A DNA stretch of 8,775 bases, taken from NCBI GenBank assembly GCA_008363265.1, contig RHKR01000069.1:1-8775 (forward strand). The letters are read 5' to 3'. The notes under the pieces were generated by a model that saw nothing but the letters and a program-made list of their open reading frames with translations, made no database searches and was not told the DNA's origin. Both the position numbers and the translations under genes were made by a program. Positions 1 to 6,701 of this stretch are shown piece after piece; position 1 is the first letter of the stretch, and each line of letters opens with the position of its first letter. The stretch comes from Chlorobiota bacterium (GTDB lineage Bacteria; Bacteroidota; Ignavibacteria; Ignavibacteriales; Ignavibacteriaceae).

Positions 1-1359
1 CGCTCGGCCGCACTGATCGACTCCAGAAATATACTCTGGATAGGCACCAATTCCGGCCTCTCATCATACCGGCTACAGAACAGTCCACATGATGTCCCCC
101 CGCCAAAGGTCTGGCTCGCATCGCTCGAAACCTCGTCCGGTGAAAAACTTGGCCTCGATAAAGAGAACATAATCGCGCACAACAACAACACCCTCTCTTT
201 CTCGATCAGAGGTATATCATTTATCAGTGAGAATCTGATAAAATACAAAGTGAAACTTGAAGGGTTCGACCAGGATTTCTACGAGATAACCCAGTCACAG
301 TTGCAGAATATCAGGTATTTGAACCTCCCTTCGGGATCATACAGACTCGTGGTTATGGCCAAGAACCGGTTCAGCGAGTGGAGCCGGCCCGCCTACTCAA
401 AAGTGATCCTGATAGAGAAACCGCTCTTCCTTCAAACCTGGTTCATCCTTCTGATCCTTACTGTCGTTGTCACTGCGGTGCTCTTCGGCAATAAATACTT
501 CCTCACCACCCGTGAGCACACACGGCTTGAAGAAATGGTTGAGCAAAGGACCAAAGACCTCGCTAAATCTCAGAAAGAACTCAAAGCCACACTTGATGGC
601 CTTGAAGAGCAGGTCCGCCAAAGAACCGAAGAACTTGAAAACTCGAACCGGACTAAGGACAAGATTTTCTCGATCATTTCGCACGATCTGAGAAGCCCGT
701 TCATGTCAATACTCGGATACTCTGAACTGCTGCATGAAGACATTTCCAGTATCGACCCAGCCACTGTCGAGAAGTATACCGGGAGAATAATCGAAGCTTC
801 CCAAAACACACTGACAATGATCGACGGACTGCTCGATTGGTCAAAACTGCAAATGGGGGGCATCGTCCCCACCAACGAGAAGATCAGGCTCCAACCGGTG
901 ATCCTCGAGATAGAAGACCTCTTCAGACCTCAGGTCGCGGCAAAAAACCTCTCCCTTATAACGGAAGTGGACCCGCAAATCAACATCACTTCCGACCCCG
1001 CGATCCTGCGCACGGTTATCCGCAATCTCCTCAGCAATGCTATTAAATTCACCAACAGCGGCGGCCTGATAAAGATATCAGCCATACAATACGATGAAAT
1101 GGTCAACATACAAATAAGCGATACCGGCATTGGAATACCTGAGGATATCATCCCCACACTCTTCACCTTCGACACGGTTCAGTCGCGCAAAGGCACCGCC
1201 AACGAAAAAGGAACCGGACTCGGCCTCAGCCTCGTCCACGACCTCCTCGAAAAAGTCGGCGGACAGATCACCCTTCAAAGTACCGTAGGCACGGGTACGG
1301 TTTTTTCAGTCACGCTGCCTGTGGAAAGAGGTGATGTTTTCCCGGACAGGGAAGGGTGA
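1..1359 (+). CDS. Sensor histidine kinase (propeller / Y_Y_Y / HisKA / HATPase_c), 5' end missing
   Basis: Membrane sensor kinase that would autophosphorylate on a histidine and pass the phosphate to a response regulator outside this window. The frame is open from base 1, giving 452 visible residues; the GTG at 250 is internal, not a start. Visible in order: the end of a periplasmic propeller repeat (ILWIGTNSGLSSY, residues 11-23); a Y_Y_Y-type domain to about residue 138 (NNTLSFSIRGISF, then KLEGFD); one transmembrane helix at about 145-163; a coiled coil at about 171-215; HisKA with phospho-acceptor His228 in SIISHDLRSP; and HATPase_c with the N-box (RNLLSNAIKF, Asn346), G1 (DTGIGIP, Asp374) and G2 (GTGLGLS, near 404). 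All catalytic motifs are intact. It ends soon after the ATPase domain, with no receiver or AraC domain, so it is a simple kinase and not a one-protein hybrid system. The ligand is unknown. It converges on the gene at 1636-2622. Confidence 0.93.
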   Translation, partial: RSAALIDSRNILWIGTNSGLSSYRLQNSPHDVPPPKVWLASLETSSGEKLGLDKENIIAHNNNTLSFSIRGISFISENLIKYKVKLEGFDQDFYEITQSQLQNIRYLNLPSGSYRLVVMAKNRFSEWSRPAYSKVILIEKPLFLQTWFILLILTVVVTAVLFGNKYFLTTREHTRLEEMVEQRTKDLAKSQKELKATLDGLEEQVRQRTEELENSNRTKDKIFSIISHDLRSPFMSILGYSELLHEDISSIDPATVEKYTGRIIEASQNTLTMIDGLLDWSKLQMGGIVPTNEKIRLQPVILEIEDLFRPQVAAKNLSLITEVDPQINITSDPAILRTVIRNLLSNAIKFTNSGGLIKISAIQYDEMVNIQISDTGIGIPEDIIPTLFTFDTVQSRKGTANEKGTGLGLSLVHDLLEKVGGQITLQSTVGTGTVFSVTLPVERGDVFPDREG

Positions 1360-1398
1360 GGTTCGAACCACCCGCTCCTTATTCCCCCTCCCGCCTTA

Positions 1399-1433
1399 CC
1401 TCACCCCTTACCCCTCTCCTGCAAGGAGAGGGA
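1399..1433. repeat. Dispersed-type C-rich repeat with 9-bp hairpin
   Basis: A C-rich stretch ends in a perfect 9-bp stem, CCCTCTCCT (1412-1420), loop GCA, AGGAGAGGG (1424-1432). From memory, the pattern CTCACCCCT..CCCCTCTCC followed by its inverted copy is a common dispersed intergenic repeat in many bacterial phyla. It lies 40-75 bases after the kinase stop. It has no U-tract, so I do not call it an intrinsic terminator, although it could stabilise the 3' end of the mRNA. Confidence 0.6.
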
Positions 1434-1446
1434 AATCGCGGCACTT

Positions 1447-1529
1447 TGTTTATGTACTTTGTAGCGTCCCTTGGGGACGATCCCGCGGAGCGGGATCCCG
1501 CCACCGGGCGGTGCCTGGTATGGGTAGAA
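1447..1529 (-). repeat. Composite REP-like repeat, copy 1 (hairpin cluster)
   Basis: Read on the minus strand, this starts with TTCTACCC (1529-1522), runs through three adjacent hairpins, and ends with CTACAAAGTACATAAACA (1464-1447). The hairpins are CCGCC/GGCGG (1498-1511), GATCCCGC/GCGGGATC with a 3-base loop (1479-1497), and CGTCCC/GGGACG with a 3-base loop (1465-1479). The same order of parts (TTCTACCC lead, hairpin cluster, conserved 18-base tail) recurs on the plus strand at 6702-6810. There the tail matches at 15 of 18 positions. It is best read as a REP-like mobile intergenic element. No transposase of the REP-associated type is in the window. Confidence 0.65.
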
Positions 1530-1543
1530 TAAAATCCCAAAAC

Positions 1544-1567
1544 AAAAAATGACCCCGCCAGGGGTCA
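1544..1567 (-). terminator. Intrinsic terminator of the gene at 1636-2622
   Basis: On the minus strand, TGACCCC (1567-1561), loop TGGC, GGGGTCA (1556-1550) form a perfect 7-bp, G/C-rich stem followed directly by six T (1549-1544). It lies about 70 bases after the stop codon of the minus-strand gene. The stem is also the hairpin of a repeat unit: ACCCCT at 1576-1571 leads into it with the same spacing as in the copies at 6702 and 6850. Confidence 0.8.
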
Positions 1568-1610
1568 AAGAGGGGTAGGGGTCAAACAGGAGTAGGGATC
1601 GGACAGGGGT
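1560..1610 (-). repeat. 17-bp tandem repeat, three units
   Basis: There are three direct units of exactly 17 bases at 1560-1576, 1577-1593 and 1594-1610. Read on the minus strand they are ACCCCTGTCCGATCCCT, ACTCCTGTTTGACCCCT and ACCCCTCTTTGACCCCT. The first-read unit differs by one base from ACCCCTGTACGATCCCT at 6707-6723. The array is therefore a tandem expansion of the 5' half of the same repeat family, and the last unit runs into the terminator hairpin. The array starts 25 bases after the stop codon of the minus-strand gene, so it would be transcribed as 3' UTR. Confidence 0.8.
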
Positions 1611-1635
1611 AGAGGATTGATGGATACCCTCACAA

Positions 1636-2622
1636 CTACCATTCATCGCGGAAGATGTCACTCCAGGTAAAAACCTCGTCCTGATCGAGGGGAAACCTAA
1701 CCGGTAACTCCCTGATGGCTTTTTGCAGGTCGCTCCTTGCCCTTATGAGTTCAGTACGGTAGAACTTTTTCTCCTCATCGGTCCTTTGCAGCCATCTTTC
1801 GTTTTCATCCATCAACCGGCCGTCTTCCCTCTTGGCCTCCGTGAATTTGTCGAGTTTTTCGAAAAATTCCTCCGCGCCGTCCCGGCTGAAATTCAAGCTG
1901 TATAAGTTGTTGGCCAACGTATAGGGTGACCCCGTCTTCGTCAAGGCGAGGATGGAATTGATCAGAGGTTTTAGAGGAAATATCTTGCCTGATCTTTTTA
2001 TGGGAATGATCTGGTATTGGTGATGTGAGGTTTGAGGAATGAACTCGCCGTTTTGCTCAACGCTCTCAACCGCAAGATGGTTTTCAGCAATTATTACATC
2101 CGCATGGCGGGTCATTTCATCAGGGGTACCATGGATATAATCTGTTGTACCCAAACAATATTCGACCAACTGATTGGCAAGGTAAACATGGTTTTCCATG
2201 ATCGACATTTCTGCATACTTGCTTTTGCTCTTTCCGTTTTCGTCTGATGCCTCTTCATAACTTTTGGTCATGAACATGACGCTGACCTCTTCCGGCCTGA
2301 ACCCTAGTGAGTGAAAGAAGGATAAGACCCGTCTTATCCCCAGAAATGGAAGCTTCGACATATCAACAATAAATATCCTCCCTGAACTGTCAGGATGGAA
2401 TGTGCTCCGCGCACGGAAATACCCGCCCTCACCTTTTCTTGGAATTGAACTTCTGATAAAACCCCTGGTAAGATCCACTAATTTCTTTCTTTTCTTCAGA
2501 TCCCTCAAAATCAGGTGAACCGGTGTCCCCAGCCAGGGAACTAGGATCAATGCCCTGCTTTCTTCGCAGTTAATAAGGTCTTCAAGAACTGACCCTTCAT
2601 AATTTAAGTACTCCGTTCGCAT
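1636..2622 (-). CDS. Unrecognised protein, 328 residues
   Basis: A full-length ORF, but I do not recognise the family. The ATG start is supported by a strong Shine-Dalgarno GGAGGA (2632-2627), four bases upstream. No signal peptide or transmembrane helix is evident, so it is probably cytoplasmic. The N-terminal half alternates hydrophobic strands and helices: ALILVPWLG (24-32), KKLVDLTRG (46-54), RIFIVDMSKLP (82-92) and VSVMFMTKSYEE (113-124). This is compatible with a Rossmann-like alpha/beta fold, which is inference only. A charged helical stretch at about 248-307 looks like a coiled coil. The C-terminus is aromatic and acidic (FTWSDIFRDEW). It is transcribed divergently from the nuclease gene at 3140 and ends at a clear terminator (1544-1567). 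Base composition is intermediate. A role alongside the neighbouring nuclease-like genes is possible but not shown by the sequence. Confidence 0.8.
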   Translation of the reverse strand: MRTEYLNYEGSVLEDLINCEESRALILVPWLGTPVHLILRDLKKRKKLVDLTRGFIRSSIPRKGEGGYFRARSTFHPDSSGRIFIVDMSKLPFLGIRRVLSFFHSLGFRPEEVSVMFMTKSYEEASDENGKSKSKYAEMSIMENHVYLANQLVEYCLGTTDYIHGTPDEMTRHADVIIAENHLAVESVEQNGEFIPQTSHHQYQIIPIKRSGKIFPLKPLINSILALTKTGSPYTLANNLYSLNFSRDGAEEFFEKLDKFTEAKREDGRLMDENERWLQRTDEEKKFYRTELIRARSDLQKAIRELPVRFPLDQDEVFTWSDIFRDEW

Positions 2623-2722
2623 AAAATCCTCCGTTTAGATCTGTTTTAATTTTGATTCCAATTTAATAAATGCAAAATTGAAAAGGCGATTGTGAAGTTA
2701 AGGGAATGTTAAGTTTTGAGAT

Positions 2723-2749
2723 GAGATTTAATAATCTCTAAACTTTAGA
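2723..2749. repeat. Two overlapping small palindromes, possible operator
   Basis: GAGATT (2723-2728), loop TAAT, AATCTC (2733-2738) make a 6-bp inverted repeat. It overlaps the 13-base odd palindrome TCTAAA-C-TTTAGA (2737-2749). They lie about 100 bases upstream of the ATG at 2622, in the range where a regulator could act on the minus-strand gene. No matching regulator is visible, and A/T-rich DNA yields such palindromes by chance. Confidence 0.3.
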
Positions 2750-2844
2750 TGACGGCTTAAAATTTTGATCTATAGTAATTTGTGTTGAGAAAATTACAGA
2801 CCAACAAAAGATGTTCAAATTCTATGCGAAGAGGTCTCTTATTA

Positions 2845-2868
2845 AATTAATTTGTAAACTTATTAATT
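2845..2868. repeat. A/T-only inverted repeat, 7-bp arms
   Basis: AATTAAT (2845-2851) and ATTAATT (2862-2868) are perfect inverted arms separated by 10 bases. This could be an operator half-site pair or simply low-complexity A/T DNA. No further copy is seen upstream of the other genes in the window. Confidence 0.25.
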
Positions 2869-2889
2869 AAAGCAGATTATAAAAATTTT

Positions 2890-3141
2890 TTATGTCCTAT
2901 ATTTGGGTATAAAGTATGCGATGACTAATAAAATGCTTAATTTGGTTCGTTGAATTTGTGCGTTATTGAATTGGTTTCCGCATCGTTCAATCCAAATTTC
3001 TGCCTGTTTGAGATAGATAATCACGAGTTGACCTGACATTTTGTTGTCATTTGAACTGATAATCTCAAATGCTTCATTCAGTTTAGATACAAAGAACCCG
3101 GTCGCTTGGAATAATTGATAATTTAAGGAAGTGAAATACAT
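2890..3141 (-). CDS. Doubtful small ORF, 83 residues, possible relic
   Basis: A minus-strand ORF whose ATG (3141-3139) overlaps the start codon of the divergent gene at 3140. Its predicted protein looks more protein-like than a random shadow frame: it has an amphipathic helical stretch FVSKLNEAFEIISSNDNK, then SGQLVIIYLKQAEIWIERC, then a hydrophobic tail. However, no Shine-Dalgarno precedes the ATG, and a start overlapping a divergent start is unlikely for a complete gene. It could be the 3' remnant of an older gene whose 5' part was replaced by the nuclease gene, or it may not be coding. I do not recognise the family. Confidence 0.22.
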   Translation of the reverse strand: MYFTSLNYQLFQATGFFVSKLNEAFEIISSNDNKMSGQLVIIYLKQAEIWIERCGNQFNNAQIQRTKLSILLVIAYFIPKYRT

Positions 3142-4627
3142 GAGTCGCGAAAAACACTTGAATTTATTTTACAATTACAATAATGAACATATTCAGGGGA
3201 ACGCCAAGAAAAGGAAAGATGATGGAGAAAATGAGAGAGGCATCATCGAAGATAATGTAACCCGGGCTTTCATAATTTTCCTCAAATATCTATCCCAAAC
3301 TGGAGAGTTAGAGGCTTTTTGGGAGCACCTGCTTGAAGTCATTGAACCTAGGATGACGGTTGTTAAGGTACTCAGGAAAATTAAAAAACCCGAATTTGAT
3401 TTACAGAACCTGCAGGACAGTTTTGATCAAGGAAAAATCCAAAATGAGGATGTGACCAAGTTACTCATGATCATCTCTACTATCCCCTTCAACATCGATC
3501 TGATCGATGCAAAATCGAATGCTGAGACCGGCAGTAGAGCAGACGCTTGGATTATTCAGAAGAAAGGGGAAAAAATCGAAGTTGCCATACTAGTCGAGGC
3601 TAAAATTGGCAATAATAAGGTTGACACCAAACAAATATTAAGACATCTAACTGATAATGATACCGGCTTTGGTATTAAAAAATCCAAAATAAATGAGTTC
3701 AGAGAAAATAATGTTTTGAGCCTAACATGGAGAGATGTGTACAAGGCTTTAGAGAAATTTAAACCTTCGAAATTCATCATTTATGACGCTGCATCGGCGA
3801 CACCAGAATCTATTGTTCCACCTACCAACTATTTTGTTAATGATTTAAAGGAGTACATAACAATGTCAAATGCACACACAGACATTAGCAAATTAATCAA
3901 AGAAGATACCGACCCGATTGATAGAAAGCAGATATTCGCGTATTTGTTGGATGCAGTTGGTGATAGAGTCAAAGATTATTTTGATGGGTTACCAGAGAAT
4001 ACGATTAAGTTGTACCGAAGCGGAAGACCCTTGATTGGACTATGGGACTATTGGGGACTCCCGGATACTAATTTGAAAGGTCAGAGATCACCTCACATAA
4101 GTATGGGTCTGCCTGGTGAGTACTTAGGAATAGGATTTGATACATATGATTTGTCGAAGAAAAGCATTAAAAAGATAGAAAGCAGTCTGACTAAGGGTAA
4201 AATTTTTCGGTATATCAAATCAAAATTGGATTCCAATGCTCCGGAAGACATACTACATAGATTCAGGCTCTCACTAAGTGAAGACCGCCTTTGGGACCGT
4301 CAAGAAGGACAGATTCAAGGCGAAACTTATGACAGATTTAAGTTAGAGTTTGATTTTGACTTCCTCAAACGGCAAAAGAAACCCTTCGGACAGTTCCTTC
4401 AAAATTGTTTTGTGCCGTATTTAGAGTCCGGAATAAAAAGATTCTCACTGTTTTACACGCTCAGAATTCCATATGGGAAAGAGGATAAGTTGGCTAAACA
4501 TAAAAATGCTGACAGTTTGGTCCAGGATAAGATATTGGTTGAACTCTTCAATAATGAACAAAAGTTAGTTGACCTTCTTTATAACAAAATCATTGAGTTC
4601 CACGGTTTTATTGATGATATAAAATAA
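3140..4627 (+). CDS. PD-(D/E)XK nuclease-like protein, 495 residues
   Basis: Probable metal-dependent nuclease of the PD-(D/E)XK superfamily. Numbered from the ATG at 3140, the candidate active site is: an N-terminal helix with Glu37 in IIEDNVTRAFI, Asp135 in RADAWI, then Glu153-Ala-Lys155 at the end of a hydrophobic strand (VAILVEAKIG), then Gln165 in a following helix (KQILRHL). This matches the usual order E...D...ExK...Q. The C-terminal half (about 240-495) has no domain I recognise and may give target recognition. An in-frame GTG at 3131 is possible, but AAGGA (3125-3129) nearly touches it and is better spaced for ATG 3140. The gene is visibly more A/T-rich than the kinase and trp genes (hand-counted lines range about 27-48% G+C), which suggests transfer. 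It lies 44 bases before the DUF2779 gene, on the same strand. A restriction or anti-phage role is inference from fold and context. Confidence 0.75.
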   Translation: MSREKHLNLFYNYNNEHIQGNAKKRKDDGENERGIIEDNVTRAFIIFLKYLSQTGELEAFWEHLLEVIEPRMTVVKVLRKIKKPEFDLQNLQDSFDQGKIQNEDVTKLLMIISTIPFNIDLIDAKSNAETGSRADAWIIQKKGEKIEVAILVEAKIGNNKVDTKQILRHLTDNDTGFGIKKSKINEFRENNVLSLTWRDVYKALEKFKPSKFIIYDAASATPESIVPPTNYFVNDLKEYITMSNAHTDISKLIKEDTDPIDRKQIFAYLLDAVGDRVKDYFDGLPENTIKLYRSGRPLIGLWDYWGLPDTNLKGQRSPHISMGLPGEYLGIGFDTYDLSKKSIKKIESSLTKGKIFRYIKSKLDSNAPEDILHRFRLSLSEDRLWDRQEGQIQGETYDRFKLEFDFDFLKRQKKPFGQFLQNCFVPYLESGIKRFSLFYTLRIPYGKEDKLAKHKNADSLVQDKILVELFNNEQKLVDLLYNKIIEFHGFIDDIK

Positions 4628-4652
4628 CAATATGATCACTATATAAAATAAC
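4617..4652 (+). repeat. 12-bp direct repeat around the nuclease gene stop
   Basis: ATATAAAATAAC occurs exactly at 4617-4628 and 4641-4652, with starts 24 bases apart. The first copy contains the last codons and TAA of the nuclease gene, and the second lies 19 bases before the next ATG. It may be a small duplication at a gene junction. The second copy contains a TATAAAAT stretch that could serve as a promoter -10 for the next gene, without a clear partner element. Confidence 0.35.
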
Positions 4653-4671
4653 TGAGATATACGAGAATCAG

Positions 4672-5232
4672 ATGAAATACCTAACCAAATCAAGATTCAA
4701 ACTGGCACTCAAGTGCCTCACAAAATTATATTACACCGGCAAGGATGAGTACGCTGATAACAGCATAAACGATCCTTTTCTTGAGGCCCTGGCTGATGGC
4801 GGATTTCAAGTTGGTGAGCTGGCCAAGTATATTTTTGCTGATGATCCCTCATCCTCAATCATCGAAGTGAAAACAAAAAACTATGAGGAAAGCCTTCGGG
4901 TAACTTCTGATGCATTGCTTGGAAACGAGGAAGTATTGCTTTCCGAGGCGGCCTTTCGGTCCGGTTCTCTGTTTGTGCGGGTGGATATCCTTGAGAAAAA
5001 AGGAAGTGTGATCAACATCTACGAGGTAAAATCCAAATCGATCGATGGTGAGAATATTGAATTCATCACCCGGAGAGGTGAAACAAAAGTAAAAGTGAGT
5101 GGGTCTCTTATCTGTACGATCTTGCATTTCAATTCTTCGTCATTTCCAACTCTGAGAAGGCGGGAAATTACACGATCAATCCCCACCTCATACTCGTTGA
5201 TAAAAGCAAGGTTTGTTCCGTTGACGGTATGA
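4672..5232 (+). CDS. DUF2779 protein, N-terminal fragment as read (186 residues)
   Basis: First open frame of the split gene. Residues 1 to about 138 fit the family (MKYLTKSRFKLALKC, GGFQVGELAKYIF, the D105...ExK nuclease motif). After that the translation becomes an S/R-rich tail unlike the family, because the frame is wrong. ATG 4672 is chosen because MKYLTKSRFK is the usual family N-terminus; only a weak GAG lies upstream. The stop (5230-5232) overlaps the ATG of the second frame by four bases, which imitates a translationally coupled gene pair. Confidence 0.6.
   Translation: MKYLTKSRFKLALKCLTKLYYTGKDEYADNSINDPFLEALADGGFQVGELAKYIFADDPSSSIIEVKTKNYEESLRVTSDALLGNEEVLLSEAAFRSGSLFVRVDILEKKGSVINIYEVKSKSIDGENIEFITRRGETKVKVSGSLICTILHFNSSSFPTLRRREITRSIPTSYSLIKARFVPLTV
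5082..5099 (+). other. Frameshift interval in the DUF2779 gene
   Basis: Upstream of here the family sequence is in the frame of ATG 4672. Downstream it is in the frame of ATG 5229, which has its nearest upstream stop (TGA) at 5079-5081. The switch must therefore lie between 5082 and about 5099. The interval holds two AAAA runs (5085-5088 and 5091-5094), and restoring one A to either joins the frames. A -1 slip on the AAA codons (5086-5088 or 5092-5094) would do the same, but neither site is a canonical X XXY YYZ heptamer. Confidence 0.75.
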
Positions 5233-6683
5233 ATCAGATGTTTACGGTTCGACGAACAGAAGAGGGCGGAAAGGAAGTTCTTATAAAGCCGGGACTGCGA
5301 AGAAGTGATCTGGACACTTCGATCCTAAAGGTAATTGATGTGGCGGATCTGGTTCATTCAATTATTAACCATTTCCCTGTTCCAACAAATTTCAGGGACG
5401 ATCTGAGTTTTCCTGATTTTGTTACCATGGCTTCAGAAACTTATTCGAACGACGAAAGGTTCTTTGTTCCGCTCAGTACCGAGTGTAAAGGTTGCCAATT
5501 CAGAAATGATGCCACCGGATCCGGTGAATTTCTTAGTGGATTCCATGAGTGCTGGGAGAACAAATCGAAGCTTGGTACTGAACTGCGCAGGAATGATCTT
5601 GTAACTGATATATGGGGTGGCCTTGCGGGTGGTAAAAGTGTGATGGGAGGCCTCCTTGCCAAAAATATATTTCTGATCAAGGATATTAAAGAATCAGATA
5701 TTGCCCCTCAAAGCGGTGATAAATCGACTGTTGGATTGAGCCCCCACAAAAGAAGAATGGAACAGATCAACCGTGTTAAAACGGGCACTAAAGATAGCTT
5801 TTTCGACCGGGATGGTTTTTTGGCGGAAGCCTCCTCATGGAAATACCCCCTTCACATGATCGATTTCGAGACGGCTGCACCTGCTATTCCTTTTAATAAG
5901 AACAGGCATCCATATGAGGGGATAGCATTTCAATTCTCGCACCACACAATCCAAAAGGATGGGTCCATTGCCCATGCAGGTGAATATATCTCTTTTGAAA
6001 AGGGAGCATTCCCGAATTATGATTTTGTAAGGAATCTCAAGAAGCAGTTGGAAGTGGATGACGGATCGATATTCCGTTACCACAACCATGAGAACACATA
6101 TCTTAATATCATTTATGATCAACTCGATGCTGATCCCGAGGCACCTGATGATAAAGCTGATCTGCAGGAATTTATAAGGTCGATCACAAACCACAAGGAT
6201 GGCAATTTGAGAGTGGAGGGGATCAGGAACATGATCGACCTGTTTCAGATAGTTCTTAAATATTACTATCCACCACTGGCCAAAGGCAGCAATTCACTAA
6301 AAAAGATCCTCCCTGCGATCATAAATGATTCGGAATTTCTGAGAGAGAAATACAGCAAGCCGGTTTACGGAAAGGAACTGTTGGTCCCGAGCCTGAACTT
6401 TGAGAAGCATATATGGATCGATCCGGCGACGGGCAATGATCCTTACAAAACCCTGCCGAGACTCTTCAAAGAATACGATGATGAAATGCTTGACAGGTAT
6501 TTTGGCGGACTTGACGAAGTGGCTGACGGTGGTGCCGCGATGACTGCTTATGGCTTCCTGCAATATTCCGACATTTCCGATGTACTGAGAGAGCAGTTAA
6601 GAGATGGACTTCTCGGTTATTGTGAATTGGACACAATGGCGATGGTCATGCTTTTTGAAGGTTTGATGGATAAGGCGAGATAA
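5229..6683 (+). CDS. DUF2779 protein, C-terminal part as read (484 residues)
   Basis: Second open frame of the split gene. ATG 5229 corresponds to an internal Met (VDGMNQMF) of the family. The frame is open back to 5082 and there encodes family-like sequence (SEWVSYLYDLAFQFFVIS, then LILVDKSKVCSVDG), so 5229 is not the ancestral start. It carries the CxxC...C cysteines (86, 89, 108 from ATG 5229) and the exonuclease-like domain with Asp212/Glu214, Asp337 and Tyr464-x3-Asp468. Highly family-typical stretches are SWKYPLHMIDFET, IAFQFSHH and KYYYPPLAKGSNSLKKILPA. If translated alone it would lack the Cas4-like domain and Cys15. Confidence 0.7.
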   Translation: MNQMFTVRRTEEGGKEVLIKPGLRRSDLDTSILKVIDVADLVHSIINHFPVPTNFRDDLSFPDFVTMASETYSNDERFFVPLSTECKGCQFRNDATGSGEFLSGFHECWENKSKLGTELRRNDLVTDIWGGLAGGKSVMGGLLAKNIFLIKDIKESDIAPQSGDKSTVGLSPHKRRMEQINRVKTGTKDSFFDRDGFLAEASSWKYPLHMIDFETAAPAIPFNKNRHPYEGIAFQFSHHTIQKDGSIAHAGEYISFEKGAFPNYDFVRNLKKQLEVDDGSIFRYHNHENTYLNIIYDQLDADPEAPDDKADLQEFIRSITNHKDGNLRVEGIRNMIDLFQIVLKYYYPPLAKGSNSLKKILPAIINDSEFLREKYSKPVYGKELLVPSLNFEKHIWIDPATGNDPYKTLPRLFKEYDDEMLDRYFGGLDEVADGGAAMTAYGFLQYSDISDVLREQLRDGLLGYCELDTMAMVMLFEGLMDKAR

Positions 6684-6701
6684 TCTTCAGGGGATATCTC
6701 A

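Larger units (their letters stand above)
2623..3139. other. A/T-rich divergent intergenic region
   Basis: About 517 bases separate the starts of the divergent genes at 2622 (-) and 3140 (+). The region is much richer in A/T than the kinase or trp genes. It must hold the promoters for both directions, but I cannot place either firmly. TATATTTG at 2898-2905 fits the Bacteroidota -7 pattern TAnnTTTG, but there is no convincing -33 TTG at the right distance. It also holds three small inverted repeats (listed separately) and a doubtful minus-strand ORF. It has none of the REP-like repeats that fill the two convergent regions of this window. Confidence 0.5.
4672..6683 (+). pseudogene. DUF2779 family Cas4-like / DEDD exonuclease-like protein, frameshifted
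   Basis: One family protein split into two frames. Restoring one base near 5082-5099 gives 670 residues, reading without gaps through both parts. Domain order in corrected numbering: an N-terminal RecB/Cas4-like nuclease with Cys15 (LALKCLTKLYY), Asp105 and Glu118-Val-Lys120 (INIYEVKSKS); then Cys272, Cys275 and Cys294 (ECKGC and HECW), which with Cys15 could bind a 4Fe-4S cluster as in Cas4 and AddB; then a DEDD exonuclease-like (RNase H fold) domain with Asp398 and Glu400 (MIDFET), the YHNHENTYL motif, MIDLFQ, and Tyr650-x3-Asp654 (YCELD). The fold assignments are from remembered family features. The substrate is unknown; single-stranded nucleic-acid processing is the natural guess. Because both catalytic halves are conserved and no other lesion is seen, the break is either recent, a sequencing or assembly error, or a site of -1 ribosomal frameshifting. 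Confidence 0.8.

Noticed and set aside
250..252. GTG as the start of the histidine kinase
   Set aside because: The frame is open to base 1 and encodes propeller and Y_Y_Y sequence before this codon, so the gene begins outside the window.
1360..1635. CRISPR-like array at the 17-bp repeats
   Set aside because: The units are contiguous with no spacers and match the dispersed repeat unit, so this is a tandem repeat.
1331..1661. Short ORFs on both strands between the kinase and the unknown gene
   Set aside because: They are composed of the repeat and terminator sequence (for example PYPSPARRGK-type translations) and are typical repeat artefacts.
5083..5099. Canonical -1 programmed frameshift site
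   Set aside because: The in-frame heptamers are A AAA GTA and A AAA GTG, not X XXY YYZ, and no obvious downstream stem was found; a base loss or sequence error is simpler, although slippage is not excluded.
5835..6194. Minus-strand ORF of 119 codons inside the DUF2779 gene
   Set aside because: It is antisense to a strongly family-conserved coding stretch; its translation has no recognisable feature.
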